A stretch of DNA of 64,000 bases, taken from CAYYYP01 sp964475985. Lineage in GTDB: Bacteria > Bdellovibrionota > UBA1018 > CAYHWW01. The stretch is from assembly GCA_964475985.1 (NCBI GenBank), contig CAYYYP010000012.1:13550-77549 (forward strand), in the 5' to 3' direction. Positions 33,665 to 41,957 of the stretch are shown here, piece by piece. The position numbers and the translations under genes were made by a program. Within the stretch, counting starts at the first letter, position 1; each line of letters starts with the position of its first letter. Below the pieces are notes generated by a model. It had not been told where the DNA came from, ran no database searches, and was given only the letters and a program-made list of their open reading frames with translations.

Positions 33665-35170
33665 TCAGTACCAACCCATGGGTGCATCCGTGAGGTTGAT
33701 GTGCACCAGCTTTGATTCAAGGAAATTTTCTACGCCATAACGCCCAAGCTCCCGGCCAGTTCCGCTTTGCTTATAACCGCCCCACGGCGCTTCAACGAAG
33801 GTGGGCTGCATATGATTGACCCACAAAATTCCGGCTCTCACCTTACGCACTACCCTAAAGGCCCGGTAAATATCCCTAGTCCATACTGCGCCCGCTAATC
33901 CAAACCGCGTGGCGTTAGCGAGCTCGATCGCTTCCTCTTCACCATCAAAGGGAATGACGCTGGCTACGGGTCCAAAAATTTCTTCCTGTGCGATGCTCAT
34001 GGAATTTTTGACTTGAGAAAAAATTGTCGGCTGTAAATAATAACCTTTTAGCCCTTCAACTTTTCCGCCACCAAATTCAAGTTTAGCGCCTTCCGATTTC
34101 CCGGCTTGCACAAACCCCAGCACCCGTTCGAAATGCTCTTTGGTTACGAGCGGTCCCATTTTGTTCGTGCGATCAAACCCATCCCCCACGGCAATAGTTT
34201 TTGCTTTTTTCACCATGGCCTCTAGAAATCGGTCATGGATTTTTTTCTCCACAAAGATTCTCGATCCGGCGGAACAAACTTCGCCTTGGTTTACAAAACA
34301 ACCAAAAAGCGCGCCCTCTACGGCAGCCTCAAAGTTTGAATCGGCGAAAAATATATTGGGGGATTTTCCACCGAGCTCAAGGGTTACTTTTTTGAGGTTG
34401 GATTGGGCTGCTGAAGTCATGATGGCCCTGCCAACTTCCGTGGAACCGGTGAAGGCAATTTTATCTACGAGCGGACTTTGGGCTAGCGCCTGGCCTACTT
34501 CTTCACCGTAACCCGGAACGATGTTCACCACGCCCGGAGGAAGTTCCGGAATTTCGCGCAGCAGTTCCGCTAGGCGCAATACACTTAAGGGAGTGGCCTC
34601 TGCTGGTTTTAGGATCATGGTGCAACCGGCCGCGATGGCCGGAGCTAATTTCCATGCCGCCATCAGTAAGGGGTAATTCCAAGGTATAATCAGACCACAA
34701 ACTCCGATGGGTTCCTTCACGGTAAAACTCATGGCGTTATCGGGCACGGGATTGACGTCGCCAAAAATTTTAGTTGCCCAGCCGGCAAAATATTCAAAAC
34801 AACTTACCGCATCGGCAACGTCGTATTCAGCTTCAACGATAGGCTTGCCCATATTCAAAGTTTCAAGTTGCGCTAAATCCTGGGCGTTTTGCCGAATGAC
34901 TTCCGCAATTTTTAGCAACACCCGGCCCCGGGATTGCCCCGTAGAATCACGCCACGGCCCTTTATCAAAGGCCTCCCTTGCGCTCGCAATGGCTAAGTCC
35001 ATTTCACGTTGGCCTGCCATTTGGACCTGGCAGAGCAACTCATCCGTTGAGGGATTATAAATAGAAAACGGTTTGGCCTGACATTTAGAAAAGAATTCCC
35101 CGTTGATAAACGGTCCAAGATTTTTACTTAGTTTTACGGATGCCGCATTACTTAAACTGGAACTACCCAT
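33665..35170 (-). CDS. NAD(P)-dependent aldehyde dehydrogenase (1)
   Basis: A 501-residue aldehyde dehydrogenase with the general-base Glu in VTLELGGKSPNIFF and catalytic Cys in NQGEVCSAGSRIFVE. The N-terminus has the usual FINGEF, and PWNYPLLMAAWKLAPAIAAG is the cofactor-binding stretch. It is closest by eye to betaine-, gamma-aminobutyraldehyde- or 2-aminomuconate-type enzymes. It overlaps the second aldehyde dehydrogenase gene by eight bases, so the pair is co-translated. Confidence 0.94.
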   Translation of the reverse strand: MGSSSLSNAASVKLSKNLGPFINGEFFSKCQAKPFSIYNPSTDELLCQVQMAGQREMDLAIASAREAFDKGPWRDSTGQSRGRVLLKIAEVIRQNAQDLAQLETLNMGKPIVEAEYDVADAVSCFEYFAGWATKIFGDVNPVPDNAMSFTVKEPIGVCGLIIPWNYPLLMAAWKLAPAIAAGCTMILKPAEATPLSVLRLAELLREIPELPPGVVNIVPGYGEEVGQALAQSPLVDKIAFTGSTEVGRAIMTSAAQSNLKKVTLELGGKSPNIFFADSNFEAAVEGALFGCFVNQGEVCSAGSRIFVEKKIHDRFLEAMVKKAKTIAVGDGFDRTNKMGPLVTKEHFERVLGFVQAGKSEGAKLEFGGGKVEGLKGYYLQPTIFSQVKNSMSIAQEEIFGPVASVIPFDGEEEAIELANATRFGLAGAVWTRDIYRAFRVVRKVRAGILWVNHMQPTFVEAPWGGYKQSGTGRELGRYGVENFLESKLVHINLTDAPMGWY

Positions 35171-36758
35171 GATGGCTCACCTCTCTATTTTTATAAGGAA
35201 ACCAAAAGGGCTTCACTTCCTGCACATAATCCAAATGCACGTGCTTGGGTTCCCGAAAGGCATTTAACCCTTCTTCGCCAAGCTCTCTACCCATCCCACT
35301 AAATCTCATTCCGCCAAAGGGACCGGCATCATTGTCCGTAAGCGGATCGTTGATCCAGAAGGTGCCGGCCTTGATAAATTCCGATGCACGCATGGCCCAC
35401 TCAAGGCTCTTGGTATAGACCGTAGCCCCTAGGCCGTACTGAGAGTCATTTGCCTTTTCAATAGCTTCGTTTTCATCTGCCACCTTAATAATATTCATTA
35501 CGGGGCCAAAGATTTCTTCTGTGGTTGCAAGGCCTCCATGTTTTACTTCCGAAAAGATGTAGGGATTACAAAAGGAACCGGCCTTAAATTCAGGATCAAG
35601 TTTGTTTAAAGCATCTTTATCCAGCAAGTTTTTCCCAAGGATGCGTTTTGCTCCCTCTGCCTGGAGACGTTCCACCTGCTTAAGCACGTTCTGCCTTGCG
35701 CCGCTTGAAATCATGGGGCCAATATCGGTGTCATTTTCAAAGGGACAACCTAACGTTAAAGATTCAACGTTTTTTATGACTCGCTCCAGAAACTCGTCGT
35801 ACACTTTTTTAACGACATAAATTCTTTTGCTTGAGGTGCAAACTTGACCTGCATTGAGCAACCGAGCCCAACTTGCGCCCCTGGCGGCGACTTCTAAATC
35901 CGCATCAGAGAATACCAGCAGCGGGTCGATGCCCCCCAATTCCAAATTTACTTTTTTCAAATGAGATCCGGCCAAGCTTGCGATTTTGCGACCCACGGGA
36001 GTTGAACCGGTAAAGGCAATGAGGTCGACATCACGGTGTTTCACTAAAAGTTCACCGGTAGAACCACCCGTGATGACATTCACCACGCCGGCGGGCAGGC
36101 ATTCGTTAAAAATTTCTGCCATGATTAAATTGCTAAACGGATTTTGATGGGGCGCTTTGAGCACAATGGTATTTCCGGCTGCAATGGCGGGCGCAACTTT
36201 CCATGACATTAAAAGCAGAGGAAAGTTAAATGGGACAATCGCCGCGACCACACCGTAGGGTTCTTTGACCGTGTAATTGAATTGGTGCGGAGCTACGGGA
36301 GGAATGGAAACACCGTAGGAAGCCCTTGCTGTTTCGGCATAATAATCAAAACAAGCAGCTACCCATTCGATGCAGTCCACGGCTTCGATATAGGGCTTCC
36401 CGGTATCTAACGTCATGGCACTTGCGAGATCCTTGGTGCGAGCCTTGGTGCGAGTGGCAAGCAAATGCATTAAATTTGCTTTTTCTGCACCGGGAACTTT
36501 CCACCACGCCCGCTGCGCTTTTTTTGCGGCACTTACCGCAAGGTCAACCGTATTTTCGGAGCAAGCTAAACTTTCAAAAAGAACTTTTCCAGTAGTGGGA
36601 TTTATTATGGGTAAGATGTTTTGCTGATTTTGCGATGGAGAACTGCGCTGAGCATCCTCCCATTTTCCGTTGATCAGCACGCCCGGATATTTTCGCCCAC
36701 CTAAAAATGCTTCGCTGGTTTCTAGCAAGCGCATCGCGTGATTTTTAATTCCACCCAT
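35163..36758 (-). CDS. NAD(P)-dependent aldehyde dehydrogenase (2)
   Basis: A 531-residue paralogue of the neighbouring dehydrogenase but clearly divergent, so they probably act on different aldehydes. The general base is in VNLELGGIDPLLVF and the catalytic Cys in LNAGQVCTSSKRIYV; PFNFPLLLMSWKVAPAIAAG replaces the usual cofactor segment. It resembles succinate-semialdehyde dehydrogenases of the short group. It is the first gene of the operon; ATG 36758 has GGGGGA eight to nine bases upstream. The 105-base gap to the divergent amine oxidase gene probably holds both promoters, though no clear -35/-10 pair was found. Confidence 0.93.
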   Translation of the reverse strand: MGGIKNHAMRLLETSEAFLGGRKYPGVLINGKWEDAQRSSPSQNQQNILPIINPTTGKVLFESLACSENTVDLAVSAAKKAQRAWWKVPGAEKANLMHLLATRTKARTKDLASAMTLDTGKPYIEAVDCIEWVAACFDYYAETARASYGVSIPPVAPHQFNYTVKEPYGVVAAIVPFNFPLLLMSWKVAPAIAAGNTIVLKAPHQNPFSNLIMAEIFNECLPAGVVNVITGGSTGELLVKHRDVDLIAFTGSTPVGRKIASLAGSHLKKVNLELGGIDPLLVFSDADLEVAARGASWARLLNAGQVCTSSKRIYVVKKVYDEFLERVIKNVESLTLGCPFENDTDIGPMISSGARQNVLKQVERLQAEGAKRILGKNLLDKDALNKLDPEFKAGSFCNPYIFSEVKHGGLATTEEIFGPVMNIIKVADENEAIEKANDSQYGLGATVYTKSLEWAMRASEFIKAGTFWINDPLTDNDAGPFGGMRFSGMGRELGEEGLNAFREPKHVHLDYVQEVKPFWFPYKNREVSHHG

Positions 36759-36863
36759 GATTGAGTTCCCCCTTTTTTGATGACAAACGAAAACGGCCCC
36801 TCCATGTTCATGGTGCGAAAGACGTAAACCGTCAATAGCGCTTCAGGGGTAAGTGGGGGAAAA

Positions 36864-38435
36864 ATGAAAACGACCAACCGGTTGAAGTTCCGTTCAGGTT
36901 TTTTGATTCCATTTTTTTTATTCGGGATATTTTTTTCGGCGTGTTCCACGAAGCCTGGCTTAAAAAAATCATGTGACGTCGGAGCGCCGCAAAAAACTGA
37001 CGTGGTCATCATTGGCGCCGGGCTCTCGGGCCTGGCCACGGCCTATGAACTTAAAAAGTTAGGAATCTCTTACCATATCCTAGAAATTCTGCCTAAAATC
37101 GGCGGCCGCGTGCGAACCATGAATTATGATTTTAAGGGGGAAAACCTTACGGCCGATTCCGGAATGGAGGAATACTGGGAGAGCAACCCAGCCGTTGCGC
37201 TCCTTAAAGAACTGAACTTACCGCTTCGCCACGACATCGCGCTTTCAAGCATAGTGCTTAATAAAAAATTATTTCCGCTCACGGAAACTACGGAAGAGTA
37301 TTACGCAAAATTGTTTAACCCTGGTGAAAGGGTCCTTCTCAAAAAATTCAAGGACCTCGTAGGCAAAAACTTTTTATATCTTAAACCACTTTTAGGTACG
37401 GAGCGTTATTGGCCTTCGGTACCCAAGGAACTACGACCCTTAAAGGATGTCGCTTTTTCAAGCTGGGTCATGACTACACTTACGGAGCTAAAAACTCAGG
37501 ACGAGAAATTAAAACGTCAGAAATTTTCTTTCACTTCCCTCTCAGAATGGATCAGAGTGGGCATCGAATGTGAGATTGGGACGGAGTGGTCAAGAATTTC
37601 GGCGCTGGATGGGTTAGCGGAGATGCATATTTTCTTAGGCCATGAAGGCGAAGGTGAAGAGTCCTACCGAATCATCGGCGGTAATGCGGCATTCACTACG
37701 GCTTTAAGCGAAAAAATCGGTCTTGAAAACGTGAGCGTTAATCAGCGAGTCACAAAAATTTTAAGCAGTAAAGCAGCCGATGGTTCGGACCTTAACGAAG
37801 TGGTCTACATCGATTTAGCGACCAACCAGGAGCACAGCATTGAGGCAAAAAATGTTGTCAGCACCATTCCGATCTTTCGGTTATTCGAAGTCCAGATGGA
37901 CCCTCCGCTTTCACAGAAGAAATGGCAGGCCATTCAGAGCCAAGGTTATGGCTCTTATTTTAAAGCCCATATTTTTGTTCCGGCGGAGCAAAGCCAGTTC
38001 TGGTCAGATGGGAACGGTGAATCGATTTTACCGTTGCTTTCCGATTCTAGCCTTGGAGTCATTTACGACGGCAACCCAGATCAGACACAAGCCAAGACGA
38101 GAATCTTAAGTTTACTCATTACCGGCGCTAAGGCTGAAGCATTTAATTTCATGCCCCTGGATCAGGCGAGGCTTGCCCTAAAGGCAGGCTTTGAAACTCT
38201 ATGGCCTGGGTTTTCCAAACATATTGTAGGCATGGAATTTCACCGTTACCATCCACGTGCGATTGCGGCGTGGCCCGTAGGGAGATCACGATTTGATGAA
38301 TTGGCCGATGAAATCAGGCGGCCTGAACATGGCCTCCATCTCGCAGGGGATTTCACGGAGTCGTCACATTCAGATGGAGCATTCCTTTCGGCTAGACGTG
38401 CCGTAAAACTCATTGCAAAGGACCATAAAAAATAA
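36864..38435 (+). CDS. FAD-dependent amine oxidase family lipoprotein
   Basis: A 523-residue flavin amine oxidase. The FAD-binding motif is VVIIGAGLSGLATAYELKKLG, followed by ILEILPKIGGRVRT, and the C-terminal FAD segment is HLAGDFTESSHSDGAFLSARRA. The N-terminus is a lipoprotein signal (FLIPFFLFGIFFSAC, C27), so the enzyme is apparently outside the cytoplasm. Flavoenzymes usually leave by the Tat system, but no twin-arginine motif is present, so cofactor loading after Sec export would be needed. It is divergent from the amine/amino acid degradation operon, which makes a polyamine- or amine-oxidising role attractive. It is coupled (stop/start overlap) to a permease. Confidence 0.85.
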   Translation: MKTTNRLKFRSGFLIPFFLFGIFFSACSTKPGLKKSCDVGAPQKTDVVIIGAGLSGLATAYELKKLGISYHILEILPKIGGRVRTMNYDFKGENLTADSGMEEYWESNPAVALLKELNLPLRHDIALSSIVLNKKLFPLTETTEEYYAKLFNPGERVLLKKFKDLVGKNFLYLKPLLGTERYWPSVPKELRPLKDVAFSSWVMTTLTELKTQDEKLKRQKFSFTSLSEWIRVGIECEIGTEWSRISALDGLAEMHIFLGHEGEGEESYRIIGGNAAFTTALSEKIGLENVSVNQRVTKILSSKAADGSDLNEVVYIDLATNQEHSIEAKNVVSTIPIFRLFEVQMDPPLSQKKWQAIQSQGYGSYFKAHIFVPAEQSQFWSDGNGESILPLLSDSSLGVIYDGNPDQTQAKTRILSLLITGAKAEAFNFMPLDQARLALKAGFETLWPGFSKHIVGMEFHRYHPRAIAAWPVGRSRFDELADEIRRPEHGLHLAGDFTESSHSDGAFLSARRAVKLIAKDHKK

Positions 38436-39331
38436 TGGATTTTTCGACCAACTGGCTTTTACCCTGTTTTTTAGCGCTTTTTTTATACGGTATTGGCCAG
38501 GGTCTAGTGAAAAAGAACATCGGTGATGTAGCCCCCGCAAGATTCTGTCTTTATTTTGTTGTGGCCAAGATGATCGTAAACCTTGGGTTCTTTTTTACCC
38601 AAGACCATCCGCCGGTTTGGGTAGCGGAGCACTGGCAGTTTTTAACGGCAGGCCTTCTCGCCTATATTTTAGATGGCACCGCTTGGATTTTGTATTTTCT
38701 CTCCATTGTGGCGGGACCCATCACCATCGTAGGTACGCTTTCGGCCGCCTACCCTGCGCTTACAGTTTTATTTGCACGGATTTTTTTACATGAAGAATTA
38801 GCGGCCACCCAGTACCTTGGGGTTCTTTTGGTGATCAGTGGGTGCATTGGTCTTTCCTACGGACCAAGCGGTTCTGATTCCGATGACCCGCTGGCCTCGC
38901 AAAAAAGTCGTAAATGGATTCCCCTCTCCGCCGGGGCATTAGTACTTTGGGGTGCCGCCCAAACCATCGTAAAATATTCCTATCACCTACCGGGCGCCAA
39001 CGAAGTTCATTTAGCTTTGTTTAATACCTTAGGAGGGGTTTTAACTCTGGGGATATTTGGACTGGTCTTTGACGCGAAAAACTCAAGGCATAGCGTTAAG
39101 GATTGGGGAAGGTCTTTCCTTCCCATGGCCATGATGGCTGCTGGAGATTTGAGCGTGATTATCGCCTCAAGACTAGGCCCCATTTCCATTGTGACTCCAC
39201 TCACCGGTGCTTATCCCGTTGTGACCCTGGGTTTTGCTTTACTAGTTTTAAAGGAAAGAATTACGGCCCTTCAGTGGTTTTGCGTAGGGGCTATCCTAGG
39301 CGGAATGGCCCTTTGCACCGGAAATTCTTAG
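38435..39331 (+). CDS. EamA/DMT-family permease
   Basis: A 298-residue membrane protein with ten hydrophobic helices in two EamA repeats; each repeat ends in a helix block like GTLSAAYPALTVLFARIFLHE and TPLTGAYPVVTLGFALLVLKE. The family exports metabolites, amino acids or amines. It shares the TAATG junction with the amine oxidase gene, suggesting a joint role in amine handling. Convergent with the next gene, stops adjacent. Confidence 0.88.
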   Translation: MDFSTNWLLPCFLALFLYGIGQGLVKKNIGDVAPARFCLYFVVAKMIVNLGFFFTQDHPPVWVAEHWQFLTAGLLAYILDGTAWILYFLSIVAGPITIVGTLSAAYPALTVLFARIFLHEELAATQYLGVLLVISGCIGLSYGPSGSDSDDPLASQKSRKWIPLSAGALVLWGAAQTIVKYSYHLPGANEVHLALFNTLGGVLTLGIFGLVFDAKNSRHSVKDWGRSFLPMAMMAAGDLSVIIASRLGPISIVTPLTGAYPVVTLGFALLVLKERITALQWFCVGAILGGMALCTGNS

Positions 39332-40267
39332 CTATAAACTAAATCGCTTTATAAGCCCCAGCGTCAAGCTTCGGTTTAGTTCAGCGTTGTGCGTGGGACC
39401 AACCAGAGTCTGGTCTAAATAACTTAAATTCATATTCCAATCCTCCGAGAGCTGCGCCGCCATTGAAAAAAAGACATCCCAACGCAAAAGTGCATTAGCG
39501 GTTTCATCTCGGCCACTTTGCAACAGCGCTCGATTTTCAAATGAGGGACCAATTCCCGCACTAAGCCTAGCCCAACTGGAATTCCACCCTAGGGCAGCAT
39601 TCACGCTGGTTAATGCTTTACGTATAAAACCTTTTCTTGCCATGTCTTCGCGATGCAGAAGCAAAAAAGATGCGTCAAACGATTCCTTAAGTACTCGAAA
39701 ATCCTTTAAGGCAAAGACCCCCGCCGTCATCGACCAAAAGCCTCGACCATGGGAGGAGCCCATGAGGAAATCTCCACCCCGTTGCGCTTCATCGGCGGAT
39801 TTTCCCGTGGGCATGGTGGTGTCCAAGTAAAGCCATAACCTTGGCAGCATAGAATCTAAGCCCTGCTCCTCAAGAGCCTCGTAGGCTAAACCGAATGAGA
39901 TATCGCTTAGACCCCCGTGGCTGCGGTCGTTATTCTCAAGCCTTCGCACACGGTAGGAAAAAGGGAGAGTAAAGTGCGCTTGCCATTTAGGATACTGATG
40001 AAATTTAGGCTTAAAAAGGTTTTCCCCCAGGGAAGCTGCGCCCGCAAGTTCGAGCACAGCTGAAGAATCGACGTTTCTTCGATTATGAAATACAGCATGG
40101 CCTGACTGAAGCGAGTGGCCAACGACTTGAGAGTTGGAAACCCTGGTAGAAATTTGGGCTACCGACTCCGTGGTGATGAGAGAAGGCACTACGGCATTGG
40201 AAGTGCAACAAGGAGCCGCAAATGCGGTTTGCATGAAACCAAACATGATAAAAATAAACAAATACAT
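39332..40267 (-). CDS. Exported outer-membrane barrel-type protein
   Basis: About 311 residues from ATG 40267, one base after the upstream stop; a TTG 36 bases earlier is possible but overlaps the previous gene. A signal peptide (YLFIFIMFGFMQTAFA) leads to a mature start APCCTSNAVV with a Cys pair. The rest is rich in aromatic-polar alternation (WLYLDTTMPTGKSADE, LLRWDVFFSMAAQLSEDWNM) and resembles barrel proteins that are annotated as transporter or MtrB/PioB-like. It ends RFSL. It closes an operon of four exported proteins, including FixH/YtkA-like and thioredoxin-like ones, so a metal or redox role is suspected. No family recognised with confidence. Confidence 0.7.
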   Translation of the reverse strand: MYLFIFIMFGFMQTAFAAPCCTSNAVVPSLITTESVAQISTRVSNSQVVGHSLQSGHAVFHNRRNVDSSAVLELAGAASLGENLFKPKFHQYPKWQAHFTLPFSYRVRRLENNDRSHGGLSDISFGLAYEALEEQGLDSMLPRLWLYLDTTMPTGKSADEAQRGGDFLMGSSHGRGFWSMTAGVFALKDFRVLKESFDASFLLLHREDMARKGFIRKALTSVNAALGWNSSWARLSAGIGPSFENRALLQSGRDETANALLRWDVFFSMAAQLSEDWNMNLSYLDQTLVGPTHNAELNRSLTLGLIKRFSL

Positions 40268-40268
40268 T

Positions 40269-40760
40269 TTAGATGCGAACCCTGAACCGCGTGGTTGTTT
40301 CAAAGAGGATCATGACCAACTCCCATTCTCCTGGCATGATGAAATAAAGTTCCTGCACCTCAACGCGGGAGGGAGATTTCCACTCAAGCCTTACGGGCGA
40401 GGTGCCATGGCCCATACTGGGCATGATTGCCTCTACTGAGAAACGGTGTTCTACCCCAGAAAGATTCGCCGCTTGCCCATTTTCACCCACGAAATCAATC
40501 TGAAATACATTCAATCCCTCGTGGGGCCCCATGATCCAACGCAGTCGCCCGCAGTAGTTATTCCAACGGATGCGGCAAGCATCGTCCTGATTTTCGGAAG
40601 CGTTTGCGCTGGTGGCGGCTCTACTTTCCTCCTCGGTATGATTTAGAAATGGCGCCTTTCCGCAAGCCGTGAAAGTAAGCGAGAGTGCCAGACACGCAAA
40701 AGACGCTAGGGGCAACGAACGTATTTTAGTATTTGCGATCAGTCCCATTTTAAATTCCAT
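40269..40760 (-). CDS. FixH/YtkA-like lipoprotein
   Basis: A 163-residue lipoprotein: a signal peptide ends in FTAC (C33), then a 25-residue Ser/Asn/Glu linker. The main domain has the marks of the YtkA/FixH immunoglobulin-like family: VEAIMPSMGHGTSPVRLEW and FIMPGEWELVMIL, that is, a MPxMGHG and a MPGxW motif about 40 residues apart. The Met/His loop could bind copper. FixH-type proteins act in copper delivery or cbb3 oxidase assembly, but no oxidase genes are here. ATG with AAGGTG upstream. Confidence 0.7.
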   Translation of the reverse strand: MEFKMGLIANTKIRSLPLASFACLALSLTFTACGKAPFLNHTEEESRAATSANASENQDDACRIRWNNYCGRLRWIMGPHEGLNVFQIDFVGENGQAANLSGVEHRFSVEAIMPSMGHGTSPVRLEWKSPSRVEVQELYFIMPGEWELVMILFETTTRFRVRI

Positions 40761-40766
40761 TTTGCT

Positions 40767-41345
40767 TCACCTTGAGATGACACAGCCTAGGGTTCTTACT
40801 TGGGTCGTGCGTACGGGCCGCGAGAGTTTTATATCCTCAAGGCCTTCCTCCAAATAATTTCTCGAGGCTTCGGACGGGTTACGCCGATCTGAAATACCCC
40901 CATTAAAAAGAATCTTGCCCGCCGCATCCAAAATGAAGACATGGGGCGTTTTAAGGGCGTCAAATCGTTTGGCATATTGAGCATGATCGTCGTGAAGTAC
41001 AGAAAAAGGAATCCTAGATTTTAAAAAATGAGTTTTCGCAAATTCCACGGACTCATCCTGATTGGAGTGTAAACCCAAGAATTCAAAACCATCGTTTTGG
41101 TATTTCAACGCAAGGCTGCGTAGGACTTCTTCGTGGGCGGCAGAACAGGGGCATTTTGCGGATAAAAAAACCAGAACCAACGCTTTTTGTGCGGGACGCA
41201 AAGTTTTTGTTCGCTGACTCAACTCCGGATCCGTGAGATCCAGGCCGGAAAACTCCAAGCCTAAAGCGAAATTCATACTCAGGGCGATGCTCAGCAGAAA
41301 CCCTAGATAAAAAGATCGTCCGTTTTTAACTTTAAAATGTTTCAT
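40767..41345 (-). CDS. Exported thioredoxin-like (redoxin) protein with CPC motif
   Basis: A 192-residue protein: signal peptide (FYLGFLLSIALSMNFALG), then a thioredoxin/AhpC-TSA fold with FLSAKCPCSAAHEEVL in place of CxxC, so the active-site pair is CPC followed by Ser. The cis-Pro lies in DALKTPHVFILDAAGKILFNGG. A second Cys near the end (TLGCVISR) could be the resolving partner; this arrangement occurs in a redoxin subfamily of Planctomycetes and deltaproteobacteria. It lies between two FixH/YtkA-like genes, six bases apart from one and nine from the other, so a redox or metal-delivery role is plausible. Confidence 0.8.
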   Translation of the reverse strand: MKHFKVKNGRSFYLGFLLSIALSMNFALGLEFSGLDLTDPELSQRTKTLRPAQKALVLVFLSAKCPCSAAHEEVLRSLALKYQNDGFEFLGLHSNQDESVEFAKTHFLKSRIPFSVLHDDHAQYAKRFDALKTPHVFILDAAGKILFNGGISDRRNPSEASRNYLEEGLEDIKLSRPVRTTQVRTLGCVISR

Positions 41346-41354
41346 CAATTGAAT

Positions 41355-41918
41355 TTAAGGCCGTACCACTAAAACAGGAAAAATCGTTTCTTGCAAAGGG
41401 CGCCTAGCACCGTTTTGAAAAACCGTTCCTAAAATTTCCATCTGCCAAGCGCCTGGCATAACCCAGTAGATCATGGTGACTAAGTAGTTACCCACTCCTT
41501 GCCGTGCAACTTGGGTAGGCCGACTGCCATGTCCCTGGCTATGATCTCTGCGTAGGGGCAAAGACCCCGCGCCGTCCGGACTGCGCATGGACATCCAAGG
41601 CGCTACGTCTGGGCCGATAAGGATCTGACCGTCATCCCCGTAGTGAAAAACATCTACGGACTGACCCGACGGTGAGGTGAAAGATAAAAACAAAGTGGAA
41701 TAACTTCCAGCGATGGGATTTGAAAGCCTACCCGTAACGCAGAACTCAGGGCCGCACTGCCGAGGCAAAGAAACCCAAGCCCGACTGCCCGCATCAGAAT
41801 CTTGGGCAAAACAAGGAGCCGTTAGTAATAGAAATAAAACCGAGATCAGGTAAAAAGAGCTACGGAATTGAAACGAAACAAAGGGGCCATGCCCCATGGT
41901 CGAACGCGTATTTTCCAT
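41355..41918 (-). CDS. Second FixH/YtkA-like exported protein
   Basis: About 187 residues, signal peptide FYLISVLFLLLTAPCFA cut before QDSD. The C-terminal part shares the pattern of the lipoprotein gene two places on: a Met/His-rich loop (PWMSMRSPD, HSQGHGSRP) and VTMIYWVMPGAWQMEI, with the MPGxW motif about 45 residues later. Two Cys lie in RQCGPEFCVTG. The start is taken at ATG 41918, with a TTG two codons earlier. It is the first gene of the four-gene operon. Confidence 0.65.
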   Translation of the reverse strand: MENTRSTMGHGPFVSFQFRSSFYLISVLFLLLTAPCFAQDSDAGSRAWVSLPRQCGPEFCVTGRLSNPIAGSYSTLFLSFTSPSGQSVDVFHYGDDGQILIGPDVAPWMSMRSPDGAGSLPLRRDHSQGHGSRPTQVARQGVGNYLVTMIYWVMPGAWQMEILGTVFQNGARRPLQETIFPVLVVRP

Positions 41919-41957
41919 GGGCAACTCTTACTTGAGCACCTTTAAATATGCACGTTT

